Source: Limnanthes douglasii subsp. nivea
Lineage: Eukaryota; Streptophyta; Magnoliopsida; Brassicales; Limnanthaceae
Direction: 5' to 3'
Assembly: GCA_036936605.1 (NCBI GenBank)
Contig: JAUPFV010000001.1
Location: 167,114,643-167,178,642, forward strand
DNA: 64,000 bases
The notes below the pieces were generated by a model, which worked only from the letters and a program-made list of their open reading frames with translations, was not told the DNA's origin and ran no database searches. The first letter of the stretch is position 1. Every line of letters starts with the position of its first letter. The position numbers were made by a program, and so were the translations under genes. This document shows, one piece after another, positions 22,964 through 34,810 of the stretch.

Positions 22964-23256
22964 ATGAGGCAGGAGTTTATGCTTATTCTTTCGGTCACTT
23001 ATCACTTCTTTGTGTTTACTATCTCCTCTCAAGGTAATCTAATCTTTTAATTTTTATTAGTTTTATTGTGTTTTCATTTGTTCTACCTAATTATAAAAAA
23101 TAAACTATAATTAACATAACAAATGAAGAAAAAACAATATGTTTCAACTGTGATTTTACATTCCAAGTGATTGTAAGATTCGCTAAACCTCTTACATTAT
23201 AAACTAATTTAATTTAAATTACGAAAACTATATGAAAAATTGCATGGCTTAATGAA
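22964..23256 (+). pseudogene. Truncated cysteine-rich (DEFL/SCR-like) gene: signal-peptide exon plus partial intron
   Basis: Exon 1 is 22964-23033 (MRQEFMLILSVTYHFFVFT then ISSQ), a hydrophobic secretory signal peptide, followed by a GT donor at 23034 in AAG/GTAATC, phase 1. A TATA box TATAAATA lies at 22903-22910, 61 bp before the ATG. The exon, 5' region and first 220 bp of the intron match the intact copy at 37224 onward almost exactly, differing by a two-codon deletion (Ile-Met-Phe-Met becomes Phe-Met). At about 23256 the match stops and Tat integrase sequence begins, so the whole cysteine-bearing exon is absent. Any transcript would read into the retrotransposon. Treated as a pseudogene. 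Confidence 0.88.
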
Positions 23257-23500
23257 GTTTGATGAGAAGCAGGTTCGCTTCTAAAATTAAGAGAAGGGAT
23301 TTTCAATCGGGGATAAGGTGTTGAGAAAGGTTTTTCTACACACTAAAGAGAAGCAGTTCGGTAAGTTGGTTCCAACTTGGGAAGGACCCTATGTGGTCAT
23401 TAAAAATCTTAAGCCTGGGACATACCGGCTACAAGACAAAGATAGAAGGATTTTGAATCACCCTTGGAATATTGAACACCTCCAGTTGTACTTGGAATAG
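23257..23500 (+). pseudogene. Tat-type gypsy integrase C-terminus
   Basis: The frame at 23318-23500 reads MLRKVFLHTKEKQFGKLVPT, WEGPYVVIKNLKPGTYRLQD, then NHPWNIEHLQLYL and a stop. This is the C-terminal (chromodomain-less GPY/F-type) domain of plant gypsy integrase, with GPY present and the usual HPWN.EHLK.YY ending. Homology extends upstream to about 23257 (IKRRDFQSGDKVLRKV). Everything 5' of this in the element (LTR, gag, PR, RT, RH, most of IN) is missing at the duplication junction. Confidence 0.85.
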
Positions 23501-24000
23501 AAACTATGTAAATATTTACTTGTTTAAAAGTTCATGTAAATATTTAGGGGCATACTCTTTCCTACCCTAATGGCGCGGGGAGGTTTTGATGAGGTGTCCG
23601 GCCTCTTTTATAAAATTTGATGACTTCTTAAAAATCCGGAGTGTTCTCACTTAATAATTCTCGATAAAGTTTTTTATTTGAACATGTCGGATTAAATTAA
23701 AGGAGTGATGACTACTTAATCATTTGTCATCGGAGTATTTAAACACTCTCACGTTAAAACTTTTGTGAAACAACCAAGGGCTGTTTAAAATCAGGCACCA
23801 AAATTGAAAAACTATGCAAGAGTTGTGCAAAATAAAGCTACCCATTAAAATGTACGAACTGCCTTGGCCATCCAAGGACTTTGAATTATCAAAACAAAAA
23901 AGATTTATTCGGTCAAGGACCGGACACAGTTACAAAAAATGCTTTGGCCATCCAAGGACTTTGGTTCAATCAAAACAAAAGTGAAAATATAATTGGTACT
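23501..24000 (+). mobile_element. Spacer between integrase and antisense ORF of the Tat element
   Basis: Non-coding 3' region of the Tat element. The string TTGGCCATCCAAGGACTTTG occurs at about 23876 and 23944 with related flanks, the kind of short tandem repeat common in Tat 3' regions. No gene is seen. Confidence 0.65.
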
Positions 24001-26961
24001 TTAAGACTGAGCCTTTGAAGATGGCTCAATCTCGCTGGTTTTCTTCTTTTTGAGGTCTTCATTTTCCTCATCTGGACTCTCCTCGGTGTTCTCTTCTTCA
24101 TCGGATGAGTCAGCACTGGAGTAGTCATGCTTGTCACCATCAGCCATCGTGTGGAAAAGAAGTTCTTCGTACTCTACAAAAGTATATAAATCTCCCAGAT
24201 TCCTCTTCGGAAATTTCTCATGAAAGAGCAAGACCATGTCCGACCTCACTTTAGCATACATTTTTCCTGAGTGTCTATCACTTGGTTGGTATAAGCATCA
24301 ATCCTAGCTTGGATTTTTGCCTCTTGCTCCCTTAGCAAATCAGCTTTTTCTTGTGCAGCCTTGGACACCGAGTCCTCGAGCGAGATCTTGTCATTTGTCA
24401 AAGTATGAATGACCCTGTCCCTAGCCTTCAACTCCTCTTTCGAAGAAGAGAGATATTTCTCCAACTCGGATTACTTTGTCTGGAGTTCTTTGATAGTATC
24501 TTCTAAGGTAGCTACGTTTGTGGCCCAACCCTCCTGGTTCTTCTTTAACTCCTCATTTTCCCTCTTCAAAACATCAGCATTTTGGTTGGCAATGAGGAGG
24601 TCACCAGACAATTTCTCTTTGTCAGAATTAAGGGAATTAATAATAGCTGACCGACCTCGCACTTGCTTCTCCAAACTAAGCACTGGCTGAATATTACTTA
24701 ATATAGAGTGAGTTATAACATCTATTTCACTTGAGACAGAGAAAGACTTACCATTGAAGGTAACGACGTTCGAAGAGCTCGGGGGGAGGTAAGGTCCAGC
24801 AAAATCATCCTTAGTGAGGTTTTCGAAGTAAAGACCAATTTCTTCAAGACCACTAATATCAACACCATCAATGCTGATATCCCCTCCTGCACCCCCTCCG
24901 GTTTGGAAGTCACTAGGGATGCCTTCTGCTTGAGTTGGGTCAATAGGGTCAACAGGGGGAAGGGGCTCCGGAAGCCGGAGGGAAATCTCATCACCTTTGG
25001 AGGTCTTCTTTTTCTTGGTCTCCCTGTCCTGGCCCTCTGCTCCCCGTTTTCTATTTTTCTTAGGAACCTTTGGAGGTTTTGGAGATCCTGCCATTTCCTT
25101 AGTACTTTCATGCTCCACTACTTCTAGAAGAGCAGCATCAATCTGTCCTTGATATGGCCCCTCTTGGTTTGTTGGAGCAGTTTCCTCCATTTCGGTGAGA
25201 TTGGCTTCAACCGCACATTGTTTGCATTTACCTTTCTTGCCCTTCATCTTACTTGGGGCTTTGGCTCTACTAGGAAGATACAATGCCCCGTCTGGCGCGT
25301 GTGTTCTTTTAAGGACTACTTCCGGAGGGGTGGGGTGGTAAGTTCCTCCCAGGATAAGTCCCTCCGGTCAGTAGTATTCCATATGTAGGACCTTGCTAGA
25401 TTGCCTCTGTTGAAAGCATTATGAAAGAGATTCCCCCACTTCTCAGTAACCCAAGCATGTAGCTTGGTGCAAGTGGTTTGCCCAGCCTTCAAGTAGTCAC
25501 TGAAGTCTTTAGGCAGCACTGCCAAGAAACAAAAAAAAAAGACAAGTCAGATAAACAAATTTGTGAAAAATAAAGATGGGAATGTAAGATGGGATTCTTA
25601 CCATCGCTTCGCCATCTGCTGGTAAGGAGGCTCGGGTTGACACCGGCTTTAACCTTCCTCCCATTCTCCCAGGCGCCACTCACAAACAAGAAATGAGTCT
25701 TCCAATTTCTTTCCGACTCGAGCAGATCGTCCACTGCTTTGTAATTATCACCCATCTTGAAGTGATAGAAGGGAATATGGTGGTTTCTGCAGAGGCTGGC
25801 CACAGCTGCAAACTGCTCCATTGGAAGAGGAATTCTGGAGAGCTTGGAGGCCATAATACAGGCCATGAGAGTGTACCATGCATTGGGGCTCAGTTGGCTT
25901 GGGAAAATTTTGATGAGGTGAAAGTATTTCACTATCTCCGGTTCTAAGGGAAACCTTAGTCCCCAGTTGAAGAGCTCAGTGAAGAAAACTATTTCACTGA
26001 GCTTGCAGTCCATCGGTGTCTCCGGATCCATCGGAATCCTTATTTTGACATTCTCTGCGATCCCCCATTTTGTTCGCATCCGACCGAGTTCGGCTGTGTG
26101 GATGAAAGCATAATTAAGTTTTTGCAAAGATATGAGATACTTAACACTTACTTTGTGGAAACAAGGTCCCACTTTTCCTACAAGACAATCCGACAAATCC
26201 GGATGGCTTAAGCATAGTTTCTCCTTGCCTTTGTCCTTCTTGGAAGCAACAGCCTCACTTGTTTGCCCGGAGACTTCGAACTCAAAGGGGGCTTCTTGAA
26301 TAGAATCCTCCATCACTTCTTCCATTATCATGGAGGGGTTTTCAGTTTTTTTTTGTGAGGGGAGCTAGAGGTTGGCTCAGCAGGCCCTCCGGATTGTTGG
26401 GCTTCAGTGGTTTCTTGTAGTCTGGACTTCGGTTGGGCCTCAGATGCAGTGGTTTCTTTTTGGAGACTTGAACTAGATGCCTCCGGGCCGGACAGCTTGT
26501 CCTTAGGAATCTTAATAGGTGCCTCTGACCTCGTATTGCTATCTTTAGCCCCCGATTTGGAAGGTGTACCTTTTAGAGCTTGCCCTTTTACCAAGCAACC
26601 TTTTCTCCGATTTACTAACTTCTCTGGAGAGGCATCAGCGTCCGATCCCATGGCAATGAATGGGGGAAGGTTTCTTAAAACTGGTAACTGCCTGCCCTGG
26701 TTCAACAGTAGGCTCCGATTCCTGAACCGATGAGGCCGAGACAATTGGTGAAAGGTTGGGCTGGAACAATCTCATAGGTTTTACACTCTTAGTTGAAGAA
26801 GAGCCCTGATCACGCTCTGAGCTTGAGGTTTCCGATTTGTCGATAGGGGACACAGGGAGGCCTGCAGCAAGGCACCTTTCTCGTTCAACTTTTTGATTTT
26901 TCTCTAACTCCGACAAATTGAGCCACCCACCTTTTATTAAAGCGTTCTTTGTTGTGAACAT
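24001..26961 (-). pseudogene. Tat antisense extra ORF (gypsy-type transposon domain, PF04195-like), spliced, nearly open
   Basis: Minus-strand coding region in pieces: 26961-26635, 26744-26328 (Ser/Lys-rich, disordered), 26331-25489, 25525-25316, 25283-24471, 24464-24246, 24261-24001. The 280-residue piece holds the putative gypsy-type transposon domain: VFFTELFNWGLRFPLEPEIV, FPSQLSPNAWYTLMACIMAS, then LPMEQFAAV, FLFVSGAWENG. A GT-AG intron at 25601-25519 (GTAAGA donor, T-rich tract, TTGGCAG acceptor) joins it to CLKDFSDYLKAGQTTC. A basic KMKGKKGKCK segment, a long coiled coil (24.2-24.7 kb: LEKQVRGRSAIINSLNSDKE onward) and an acidic tail SSDEEENTEESPDEENED follow. A one-base frameshift near 25330, a TAA near 24469 and a frame change near 24255 break it. 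Function of this ORF family is unknown. Confidence 0.8.
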
Positions 26962-27379
26962 AAACTCATAACAAAAGAAAGTGTTTGTTTTTTAGAGAGA
27001 GAGAGAGAGTTTTGAAGTTTAACAGAGTAGGGATGTTGAAGATGGTAAAACAATAGAAAAAGGACTAATTTATAGTAAAGGAACAAAAGATGCTTCGATA
27101 CCTAGGAGAATTCGAAAGGGTTGCAATGATTAAGAACGACGCTGATGCCATCCTCGTTAAATGAAGAGGTTGCTTTTTTAAAGAAAGTGGGAGCGCCGTT
27201 TTAGGGAAAAAAGCGGCTCGTATGGAAAATCAGAAAAGGACACATGTCCCACGATCTCTGGCAAAAAATCGTTTAGTTTCTAAGAACTTTTTTCAGTCCG
27301 GATAAAGCCCTTACACAGTTCGAAAATCTATCTGGATACAAGCTATTTTTTAGGTCTTGTCAAAGGCCTTCGAACACCA

Positions 27380-27395
27380 CCTAAAAAGGGGCTAC
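27380..27395 (+). promoter_or_regulatory. Polypurine tract of the Tat element
   Basis: TAAAAAGGGGCTAC directly precedes the LTR start TGATGAGG. A purine-rich run at this place is where plus-strand synthesis is primed in LTR retrotransposons. Confidence 0.65.
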
Positions 27396-27806
27396 TGATG
27401 AGGCCGGATTTTGTCACCACTCTTTATGAGAACCGAACAGGGGAAATTTGGACAACATCCACCTAACCGGACAGAGGCATTTCGGACAACCTCCACTCAC
27501 TAAACTGCCCGAACAGAACTAAAGTATTAAAAACTTAACCACTTTGTAACTAAACTAAATTACTTGCTTACTTAAACTAATGGGTCTTTAAACTCGACCT
27601 GAATCCATTTAACACAACCCGAAAGCCCATGTGACCCAAAGATAAGGGTATAAATACCCAACTACCTGCATTAAATGAGGGTAATGAAAATTAAATACAA
27701 CCAGGTAGCTCAATTCTCCCTCTACACTCTATCCAAACATTAAACACCTTCAAAATACCACAAAACTGTGGACAAAATTACCTTCACACGAAAATAAACC
27801 TCACCA
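27396..27806 (+). mobile_element. 3' LTR of the Tat-type gypsy element (411 bp)
   Basis: Begins TGATGAGG and ends CCTCACCA, short inverted repeats of each other, as expected for LTR ends. A TATA box (TATAAATA, 27649-27656) lies inside. The following bases TATATGATGTAG match the uninterrupted site at 11335-11345 in copy A, so the LTR end is exact and the element inserted in the gypsy gag that is duplicated here. The 5' LTR is not in the window. Confidence 0.85.
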
Positions 27807-27807
27807 T

Positions 27808-30090
27808 ATATGATGTAGCATGTATGTGATCACGGTGATAAGCACAATAAAATCTTCAAGATATTTCATCATTGGAGTTAACATATTACATGGAGATCAA
27901 TAATTGACTTTGTCCCATTTTATATAAAATAGTCGAACTCATTGCATTTGATGGAGTGAAGGTTATATTTGTATTTCCATACTATTAATACATATGCCTG
28001 CTTGCCACCTTGACGAAGCTCTCGATCTTTGATATTCACCTCGTTTTCTATTAGACATACCAGTTTTCTTTATCAAAAGACTTGTTCAATACGACCTCTA
28101 ATTTCTTGTTTCTTCTACATTGATAAACATCTCAAATCTTCTTAAAACGTTTCACATATTATACACTGGATACTTTATCAAATCTTTAAGTAATTTGTTA
28201 TATGCGGGAAACCTCTTTTACAAGCTGCCAAAACCATTTATTTAACACATCCATCTAGGTTATTCACATAAAAAAACTTTTGCACATAATTCCTCAAAGA
28301 TCCATCATATTTTTGGTACATAATCATGATATAATCATCATTTTTATCCCTCTATTTCCAATTAAATGACTGATATCAAACCATGCTGACTCATTTTCCT
28401 GAAATGTCACGGAAAAATATCTATACAAAATAGTTTCGTGAGGACTAAAGCCTAGCAAGCATTTCCAAATTGTTATAGTTGATGCTCTATATCATCAGTT
28501 CTATCATATTTGTCAATCATATAATGATAAACTTCCTTGGTAAACCATTTTAAAGAATATTTTGGGATAAAGGAGATTGTGTTACAGTATAATCAACTAG
28601 CTTTTTTTTTTAAGTTTCTTTGAATTCATCAGCTACTTTCATTTTTCCTTTAGATTTACCCTCATTACTATAAATTTCGTCATTTTCCTTATCCATATTT
28701 TCCTTTTCTTTATTTAACATTTCTTAAATAGCTACCTCATTTAGATTTTCATTTTTTTACATCATTTTTTCAGTTAACAATTGTAAAGTCTTACACAAAT
28801 GTTCCAGCCTGGTTCAGGCTTCTTCATCTCTTAAATTTTATAAGATATTATGGTTATATTTCTTAAGTTTTAGTTTGTTCATTTGCAATTGTAAATCATT
28901 GAAAATAGAAAAAAAAAATCAAATTTACGTGTAACACACTTCATTTTTAACGAGCGTGATCCATACATAGCTTGCTGGATATGAGTATTATTTATTTCCT
29001 CGATAGGTGCAACTCTCACCTTATTATCTTGAATAATGAATGGTGCAACCACTGACGGGCCAATTTCATTCACTACATCTTTACCCATAACAACATGAGT
29101 GATATTTTTTGAAATACCTTGTACTTATTCATTCTCACGCGATGGAAAAACTGAACCTGCTCTTTTTTACAACATTTATATTAGCGACGTGAGACATAAT
29201 GTTAACCATTATTTGAACAACCGTTGGAGATCTTCGAATCAAGAAATTATTAGATGAACCCGTCTCAAAACCTAAGCAAATAAACACCATTAGTCACATA
29301 ATTCTTGTACTAAATATTTCCACAAATGATAAGGAAAAATCCTTAACAAATACTCCCAAGGACTAAAGGACTAAAAAACTTAAGTAACAAGTGGTATTTA
29401 TTCTTTTATTAGATTTTCTCTCAATTATAATTTTTTAGAATTCATTAAAATGAGGCTAAAAGCCTTTATTTATAGTATTATAACGACTGACACATGGTTT
29501 TATGTTCAAGTGCCATTCATCTAAGAACGAGCTAGTTAAAGATATTGTAAAATTACCATCTAATTGCATATGATATTCTAATAATATCAAATAATGTCTT
29601 AGAACATCCTACAAAGTTTTTGAGTATTATTCTACAAGTCAGTTTTTTATCTACTTGATTTAACTTGAGCTCATATATGGATGATTTTATACGATAATTT
29701 GTGTGCCATTTAAGTTCTTATATAGCCTTTTATAATGAGTTTGTTATTATATTTAGGATATTTCTCATTCTCAAGTCTTCACGTTTCTAAATTGGTCAGC
29801 TCAAACGCATACGTTGGTGGTCAAAATAAGAGTTTTTCATGTTACTTGTTTGATTTTACAATAATTTTATATTATTAAAAATCAATTAAAACTTTAATAA
29901 AAAATCAAATAAAAATAGATAATAATTTTCAAAATAGAAAAAGTAATAATGTAGATCCTTAAAATCTTGAACTGCTAATTGAGAAAGAAATTTAACGAAA
30001 AAGTATAAAAGTTTATTATAGTTAAAAAATAACTAAACTATGTTGGTATCAATTATGACTTTATCATAAATTTAATAATTTATTATTATT
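27808..30090 (-). pseudogene. Gypsy gag and 5' LTR fragment, copy B
   Basis: Second copy of the minus-strand gag/LTR. The frame at 28879-29088 reads MGKDVVNEIGPSVVAPFII then VRVAPIEEINNTHIQQAMYG, the gag N-terminal segment, and is cleaner than copy A. The LTR-derived part (29240-30090) includes the minus-strand TATA box (CTATAAATAAAGGC near 29485-29472) and the empty target site of the MULE (29428-29438). The element is cut on the left by the Tat LTR at 27806. Confidence 0.75.
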
Positions 30091-31640
30091 TTTACTTCAC
30101 CCTTAAAAATTGAAAGTTTAGACATTTTAGACAATTTTGTTGCTTCAAGACTCTTTCTTGGCAGCCAAGAAAAATCTAATTTTTCATTGAAGTATATCTA
30201 TTTTTCTTCTATTTCAGTGGCTCCTTGCCAATCTCTGTTTAATGCTTATGCTAGTTGCTCGGTCTCCTCTACGAAATCTTTGATCCAGTATGAAAATCCT
30301 CCAAAATTATTCTTCTGAGGACTTTACTGCTATCAAACCTACAAGCAGCATCTCTATGCTGGGTTTTCCGTCCAAGAAAACTTAAGCCGAGGTTGCCAAT
30401 CCATCCAAGAGATTATACATATAATCAAACCATTAAACATCATCGAAAACATCGATCACGTATCATCAAATACTGTGACAACATCAACAAAAGACTAATA
30501 TCTTCGTAAACTTATACTTTGATAGGCAAGTTCAATAAAGACCTTCTTGGAAAGCAAACTCTAAGTAACTTCTTTGAATCAAGGAAATTTGAGGGTGAAT
30601 TTTCTTATTCCAACTGGGTATCCACGAACCTATTCTTAGAATTCTCACTGAAATCAGATCTCGGCAAGATTTAGTATCGTGGAGTATGGACAATTGGGGA
30701 CAAATCCACAAGCTTACTCAAATGGATGTGATCATTTAATCCCAAAATAGAATGTCTAATTGTCCTTACTTGGATCAGACTGGAAAATATTCTATAGCAT
30801 ATCTATGATGAGGCATTCATTACCGTAATTGCATCCTCGGTTGGAAACCCAATAAATACTTGGATTCCTTCCAAGAGCAAAAGTATATTCAATGCATGTT
30901 ATGCATGGGTTAAATTAGACATCTTAAAAAGGCTTCATCACCATATTTGGGCGGGATTTGGAAGCAACGAAGGTTGTTGGTTCCATGTGAGTTATAAAGA
31001 TCTGGTAAAATATTGTTCTTGTTGCTACCATGTGGGACATGACAATGAATCCTGTAAAAACCAGAAACAAAGAACTGAAAACAAGCTTCAACATCAGCAA
31101 ACCATTCTTGAATCAAACTCACCACAAAGGAATACCCCTTAACCTATCAATGATGACAATCCAGGGCAGAAGACCGCCTTAAGATCTATTATAGTCCATC
31201 GTCAAGCCAATGAAGAATCTGAAATAAAAAATATAGGAATTACATTTCCTAATATTACTGAAAATAACATCCTACTCAAGGAAGACCTTATAGATGCAAT
31301 AAAGAACTTGGAAGTAGCCTACTCTCCTCCATTTAATGAGGAATATGAAACTTACTATCCTAAACAATGCAAGATTAGAATTTACTCAACATACTCTGTT
31401 CAAAAGAGGGAAGAAGAAGACGGTAAGTTTCAAGACATTCTTAATCAAAGACTTAAATAGGCTAACAAAAGAAAAAAGAATGGATCAGTTATTTTTAAAT
31501 CTCTGGGAAAAAATAAATCTTATAATCTTAACCCAACAAATGATTTAGTTTTTATGTTGGTACATACGTGGAATAAGAAACCAAGCCTCTATCAGGAGAC
31601 TCAAACACATCATCTACAAATAAAAGATAAGCATTCTAAA
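30091..31640 (+). pseudogene. LINE ORF1 (DUF4283-like plus zinc knuckle), copy B
   Basis: Counterpart of 14771-16320. The zinc knuckle reads CSCCYHVGHDNESC at about 31015-31058 (C-x2-C-x4-H-x4-C). A stop (TAA near 31140) and further changes shorten the frames relative to copy A, so the long ORF1 tail is broken here. The C-terminal overlapping frame survives at 31336-31548. Confidence 0.8.
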
Positions 31641-32466
31641 TATTCTTGAACCATTCATCAAAGAGTAAAACATTCCAACAATGGCTGTCAGATTGGGTTT
31701 CCCTCTGTATTGTTCTAATACAAGCAACAAAATATGGCTTTTCTGGACTAAGACTACAACATCAATATTTTAGTCAATCACCTTAGTTTCTTCACTTTAC
31801 CATATCTCACAATTCTTTACAAAAAAATTCTCTAACAATATCTTATGCTAAATGTCAGAGACTTAATAGAGTGGATCTATGGAACTCTCTAAAATTACTA
31901 TATAATTCAGTCAAAGAATGGCTTCTAATTGGAGATTTTAATAAAATTTTGTTTCCTAATAAGCAGATGGGTTGCAGCACTTTCAGCACTGAGAGTACAT
32001 AAGATTTTAGTGATACTGTTAGAGAATGTAACCTAGAAGATGTTGGTTTTGTGGGCAGAAGATGCACCTAGACTAACAGGTCCAAATGGAGAAGACTTGG
32101 CAGAGCCCTAATCAATTCTGACTGGGGTGACTACTTTAACACCACTACAATTACTCACTTGGCTAGAATGTGTTATGACCACACTCCTCTTCTAGTTTTC
32201 GTTTCTAACAACTTCCATAAATCTAATCCTAGTTTTAGGTTTCTTAATATATGGACACTAAATAAATACATCATTTCTCATGTTGAAACTAACTGGAATT
32301 CACCTATGCATGACTTCCCTCTATACATATGCATCAAAAAGCTTAAGTGGCTAAAAGACTCTCTAAAGATCTGGAATAAAACAACGTTTAGCAACATATT
32401 TGACAAAATCAAGAATGCATAACAAAATGTTCTTCTAATGCAGCAAAACCTACAATATAATAAAGT
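31641..32466 (+). pseudogene. LINE endonuclease, copy B (uninterrupted by hAT)
   Basis: Reads LNRVDLWNSLKLLYNSVKEW, LLIGDFNKILFPNKQMGCST, VRECNLEDVGFVGRRCT, then without interruption NRSKWRRLGRALINSDWGDYF, ITHLARMCYDHTPLLVFVS and, at 32159-32422, NPSFRFLNIWTLNKYIISHVETNW. The GDFN box is intact, unlike copy A. The stretch shows the pre-insertion state of the hAT target. Confidence 0.8.
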
Positions 32467-32620
32467 TGTTATGAATTATTGATTTTGTCAAATATGTTTC
32501 ACTAACAACCTAGTTGTTGTTGTTTGTTGTGTTATTGTTGTGTTGTAGGTTTTGCTCCATTAGAAGAACATTTTGTTATGAATTATTGATTTTGTCAAAT
32601 ATGTTTCTAAACGTTGTTTT
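32467..32620 (-). repeat. Snap-back inverted LINE segments
   Basis: Two pieces are inverted relative to the surrounding LINE: 32467-32500, complementary to the text just left of it, and 32512-32620, the complement of copy A positions about 17838-17937 (also of 32378-32450 on the left). Directly after 32620 the LINE resumes at the position matching copy A 18757, so about 0.8 kb, including RT motif A, was lost at the same spot. The result is a potential hairpin of roughly 70-100 bp stem. Confidence 0.85.
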
Positions 32621-34810
32621 GTCCCACAACTTTATTATGAAGGTTCTTTTGCTTTTTGGTTTTGATTCAAAGTTTATTTATCTTATAGAAAGAATTATTA
32701 GAAACACACATGTTTCTATTTTGATCAATGGTTAAGTCTCATGTTATTTTAAAACCACCAAGGGGTAACGACATAGGGATCCCTTATCCCCCAGTCTTTT
32801 TATAATTGTAGAAGAAGTCTTAATTAGAGATTTAAAAAACTTTTTTGATAAAAAAAAGTCTTTAAAATATACAACTAGAAGTAATATCATAATCCCTGCA
32901 TTAGCATTTGCTGATAACCTATTGATATTCACCAACAGTTTGCCTAATTCTATTGCTGTCCTAAGTACCTTCCTACAAGAATATCATGACGTATATGGTC
33001 AAACCATCAAAAAAATAAGACCAAGAGCATATCATCAAAGCACTTTCCACCTATCAGAATTGCCTACATCTTTAACCTTACTAGTTTTGGCCTTGTATCT
33101 CTCCCTGTGACTTATTTGGGCATCAATAACAACAACAAGATATCCAACTATGAGCCTCTACTCAGCAAACTAAGAGATCACATTTCTAATTAGGATGGAA
33201 AAACCCTATCCTATGTGGGAAGATTAGCTTTTAATCTCATCAGTTTTTATGGCTATTTGTATATTATTCGTTGCAGTGTTATATTATCCCTAAAGGAATT
33301 ATTCACAAAAATAAAATCTTACTCAAAAAATTCCTATGGGGATATATACAAGACTCTAATAATATTCATTGGTGTTTTTGGTCCAAAATTTGGAAACCTT
33401 TCTTAGAGGGTGGGCCGAAAGTAAAACACTTTCAAGACATTCACGACATCTATTCTTGTAAACTTCGGATCAACTTTAGGAAACATGAGTCCACTTGGGC
33501 CAAATTTATGCATTGTATTTACTGCAAAAATACTAACCCTATGCTAGCTAATTTCCCTACAACTACATGCTCTCATACATGGAGAAAACTCTCTGCAATC
33601 AGAACTACAGTTGAACCCTACGTTAAGTGTTATGAAGACCTCTCTATTAAATGGCTTGTATCAAAAGATTGTAATTTTAATCCTACTAATACTTGGAATA
33701 TGCTTAGAAAGAATCACAAAACTTCTAACCTATTTGAGATGCTTTGGAATCCAGTCACACCTAGGAAAAGTTCATTCATAACATGGAAAATAATCTACAA
33801 ATTTTTGCATACAAATATAATTATGCAAATGAGGCATACCCGTCTAGCATCTACATGTCAATTATGTTCACACACTGAAATAACTAACCGCTTATTTGTT
33901 GATTGTATTTTTTCATGGTCAATTTGGACACACTTTACTAGTATTTTCAAAATTCAGGCTGCTAGACATATGACTATTGTTCACTTATTGATAAACTGGT
34001 TATGAGCATCGGGTAATGACACTCGCGTATGCTCTATCCTGCCACCTATTATTTGGTGGACTATATGGGAAGCTAGGAATAAAACTAAGGCTCAAGGTAT
34101 GGTCTTTAATCCTACAAATACCATTAACTACATAAAACATCAAATGCATGCTATAGATAATGCATCCATTCTAAAAAAGAAGCAGTTGAAGAATACTCAA
34201 AATGCTTCTTCTGAGCTTGGATATTTCAATCACACAAAAATAAATAAAAAGCCAACATACCTTACCTGGAACCACCCTCTGAACGGCAGAATGAAGTTAA
34301 ACACCGACGAATCCTCCTTAGCTAATGGTGAATCCTTTGGTGGAATCATTATCAGAAGCTCTCATGGTCATCTCATATCTGTACTTTGCAATACTTATGG
34401 TAAACTCTCTCCTCTTCTTGCTGAAGTCTATGCTCTTCTTGATGGTCTAATGTTTTGCAAGGAAAAAAACTTGATCAATATTGACATTAAGACAGGTTCT
34501 CAAATATTAGTTAATATGTTAGCAAAAGGTGTATACTCTTCTCATCTCTACTATACTCTCAAAAATTCAGACCTTTTATACACCATAACATGACTCTTTA
34601 CCAAATAAACTGAGTCCAAAACTTTGCTACTGATTGGTTAGCAAAGTGGACATCCAAATGCAAAATGAAAATAATGATAACTTCAACTAGCGTCCTTAAT
34701 TATTTGAAAGCAATCATTCAATTCGAGAAAAATGGTACATGTTACATAAGATGTAATGAATAAATTTGTATCTTACTCTTCTAACCTGTTTTTTATAGCT
34801 TATGGGTTCT
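32621..34810 (+). pseudogene. LINE RT remainder, zinc-binding region and RNase H, copy B
   Basis: Resumes at SHNFIMKVLLLFGFDSKFIYLIERIIRNTHVSIL, then AFADNLLIFTNSL (motif C, FADN) near 32905, LGINNNNKISN, and a 244-residue frame (33271-34005) through IHNWCFWSKIWKPFLEGGPKV-like text, MLRKNHKTSNLFEMLWNPVT, CQLCSHTEITNRLFVDCIF. RNase H is in the frame 34099-34593: HPLNGRMKLNTDESSLANGE, SFGGIIIRSSHGHLISVLC, LLAEVYALLDGLMF. This copy preserves longer frames than copy A in the C-terminal half but lacks RT motif A. Confidence 0.85.

Larger units (their letters stand above)
11338..23256 (+). repeat. Segmental duplication, copy A
   Basis: From ATATGATGTAGCATGTATGTGATC (11336 onward) to GCATGGCTTAATGA (about 23255), this block is repeated at 27808-37526 with high identity throughout: gypsy gag and LTR, LINE, post-LINE tandem repeat and cysteine-rich gene 5' part. 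Copy A is longer because of a 1.1-kb MULE and a 0.8-kb hAT element that are absent from copy B, and because copy B lost about 0.8 kb of LINE. Copy A lacks 0.33 kb that copy B has near 34810-35135. Confidence 0.92.

Noticed and set aside
24409..26733. Several plus-strand frames (for example 24409-24690, 24903-25127, 26407-26733)
   Set aside because: They are antisense shadows of the Tat minus-strand ORF, without their own motifs.
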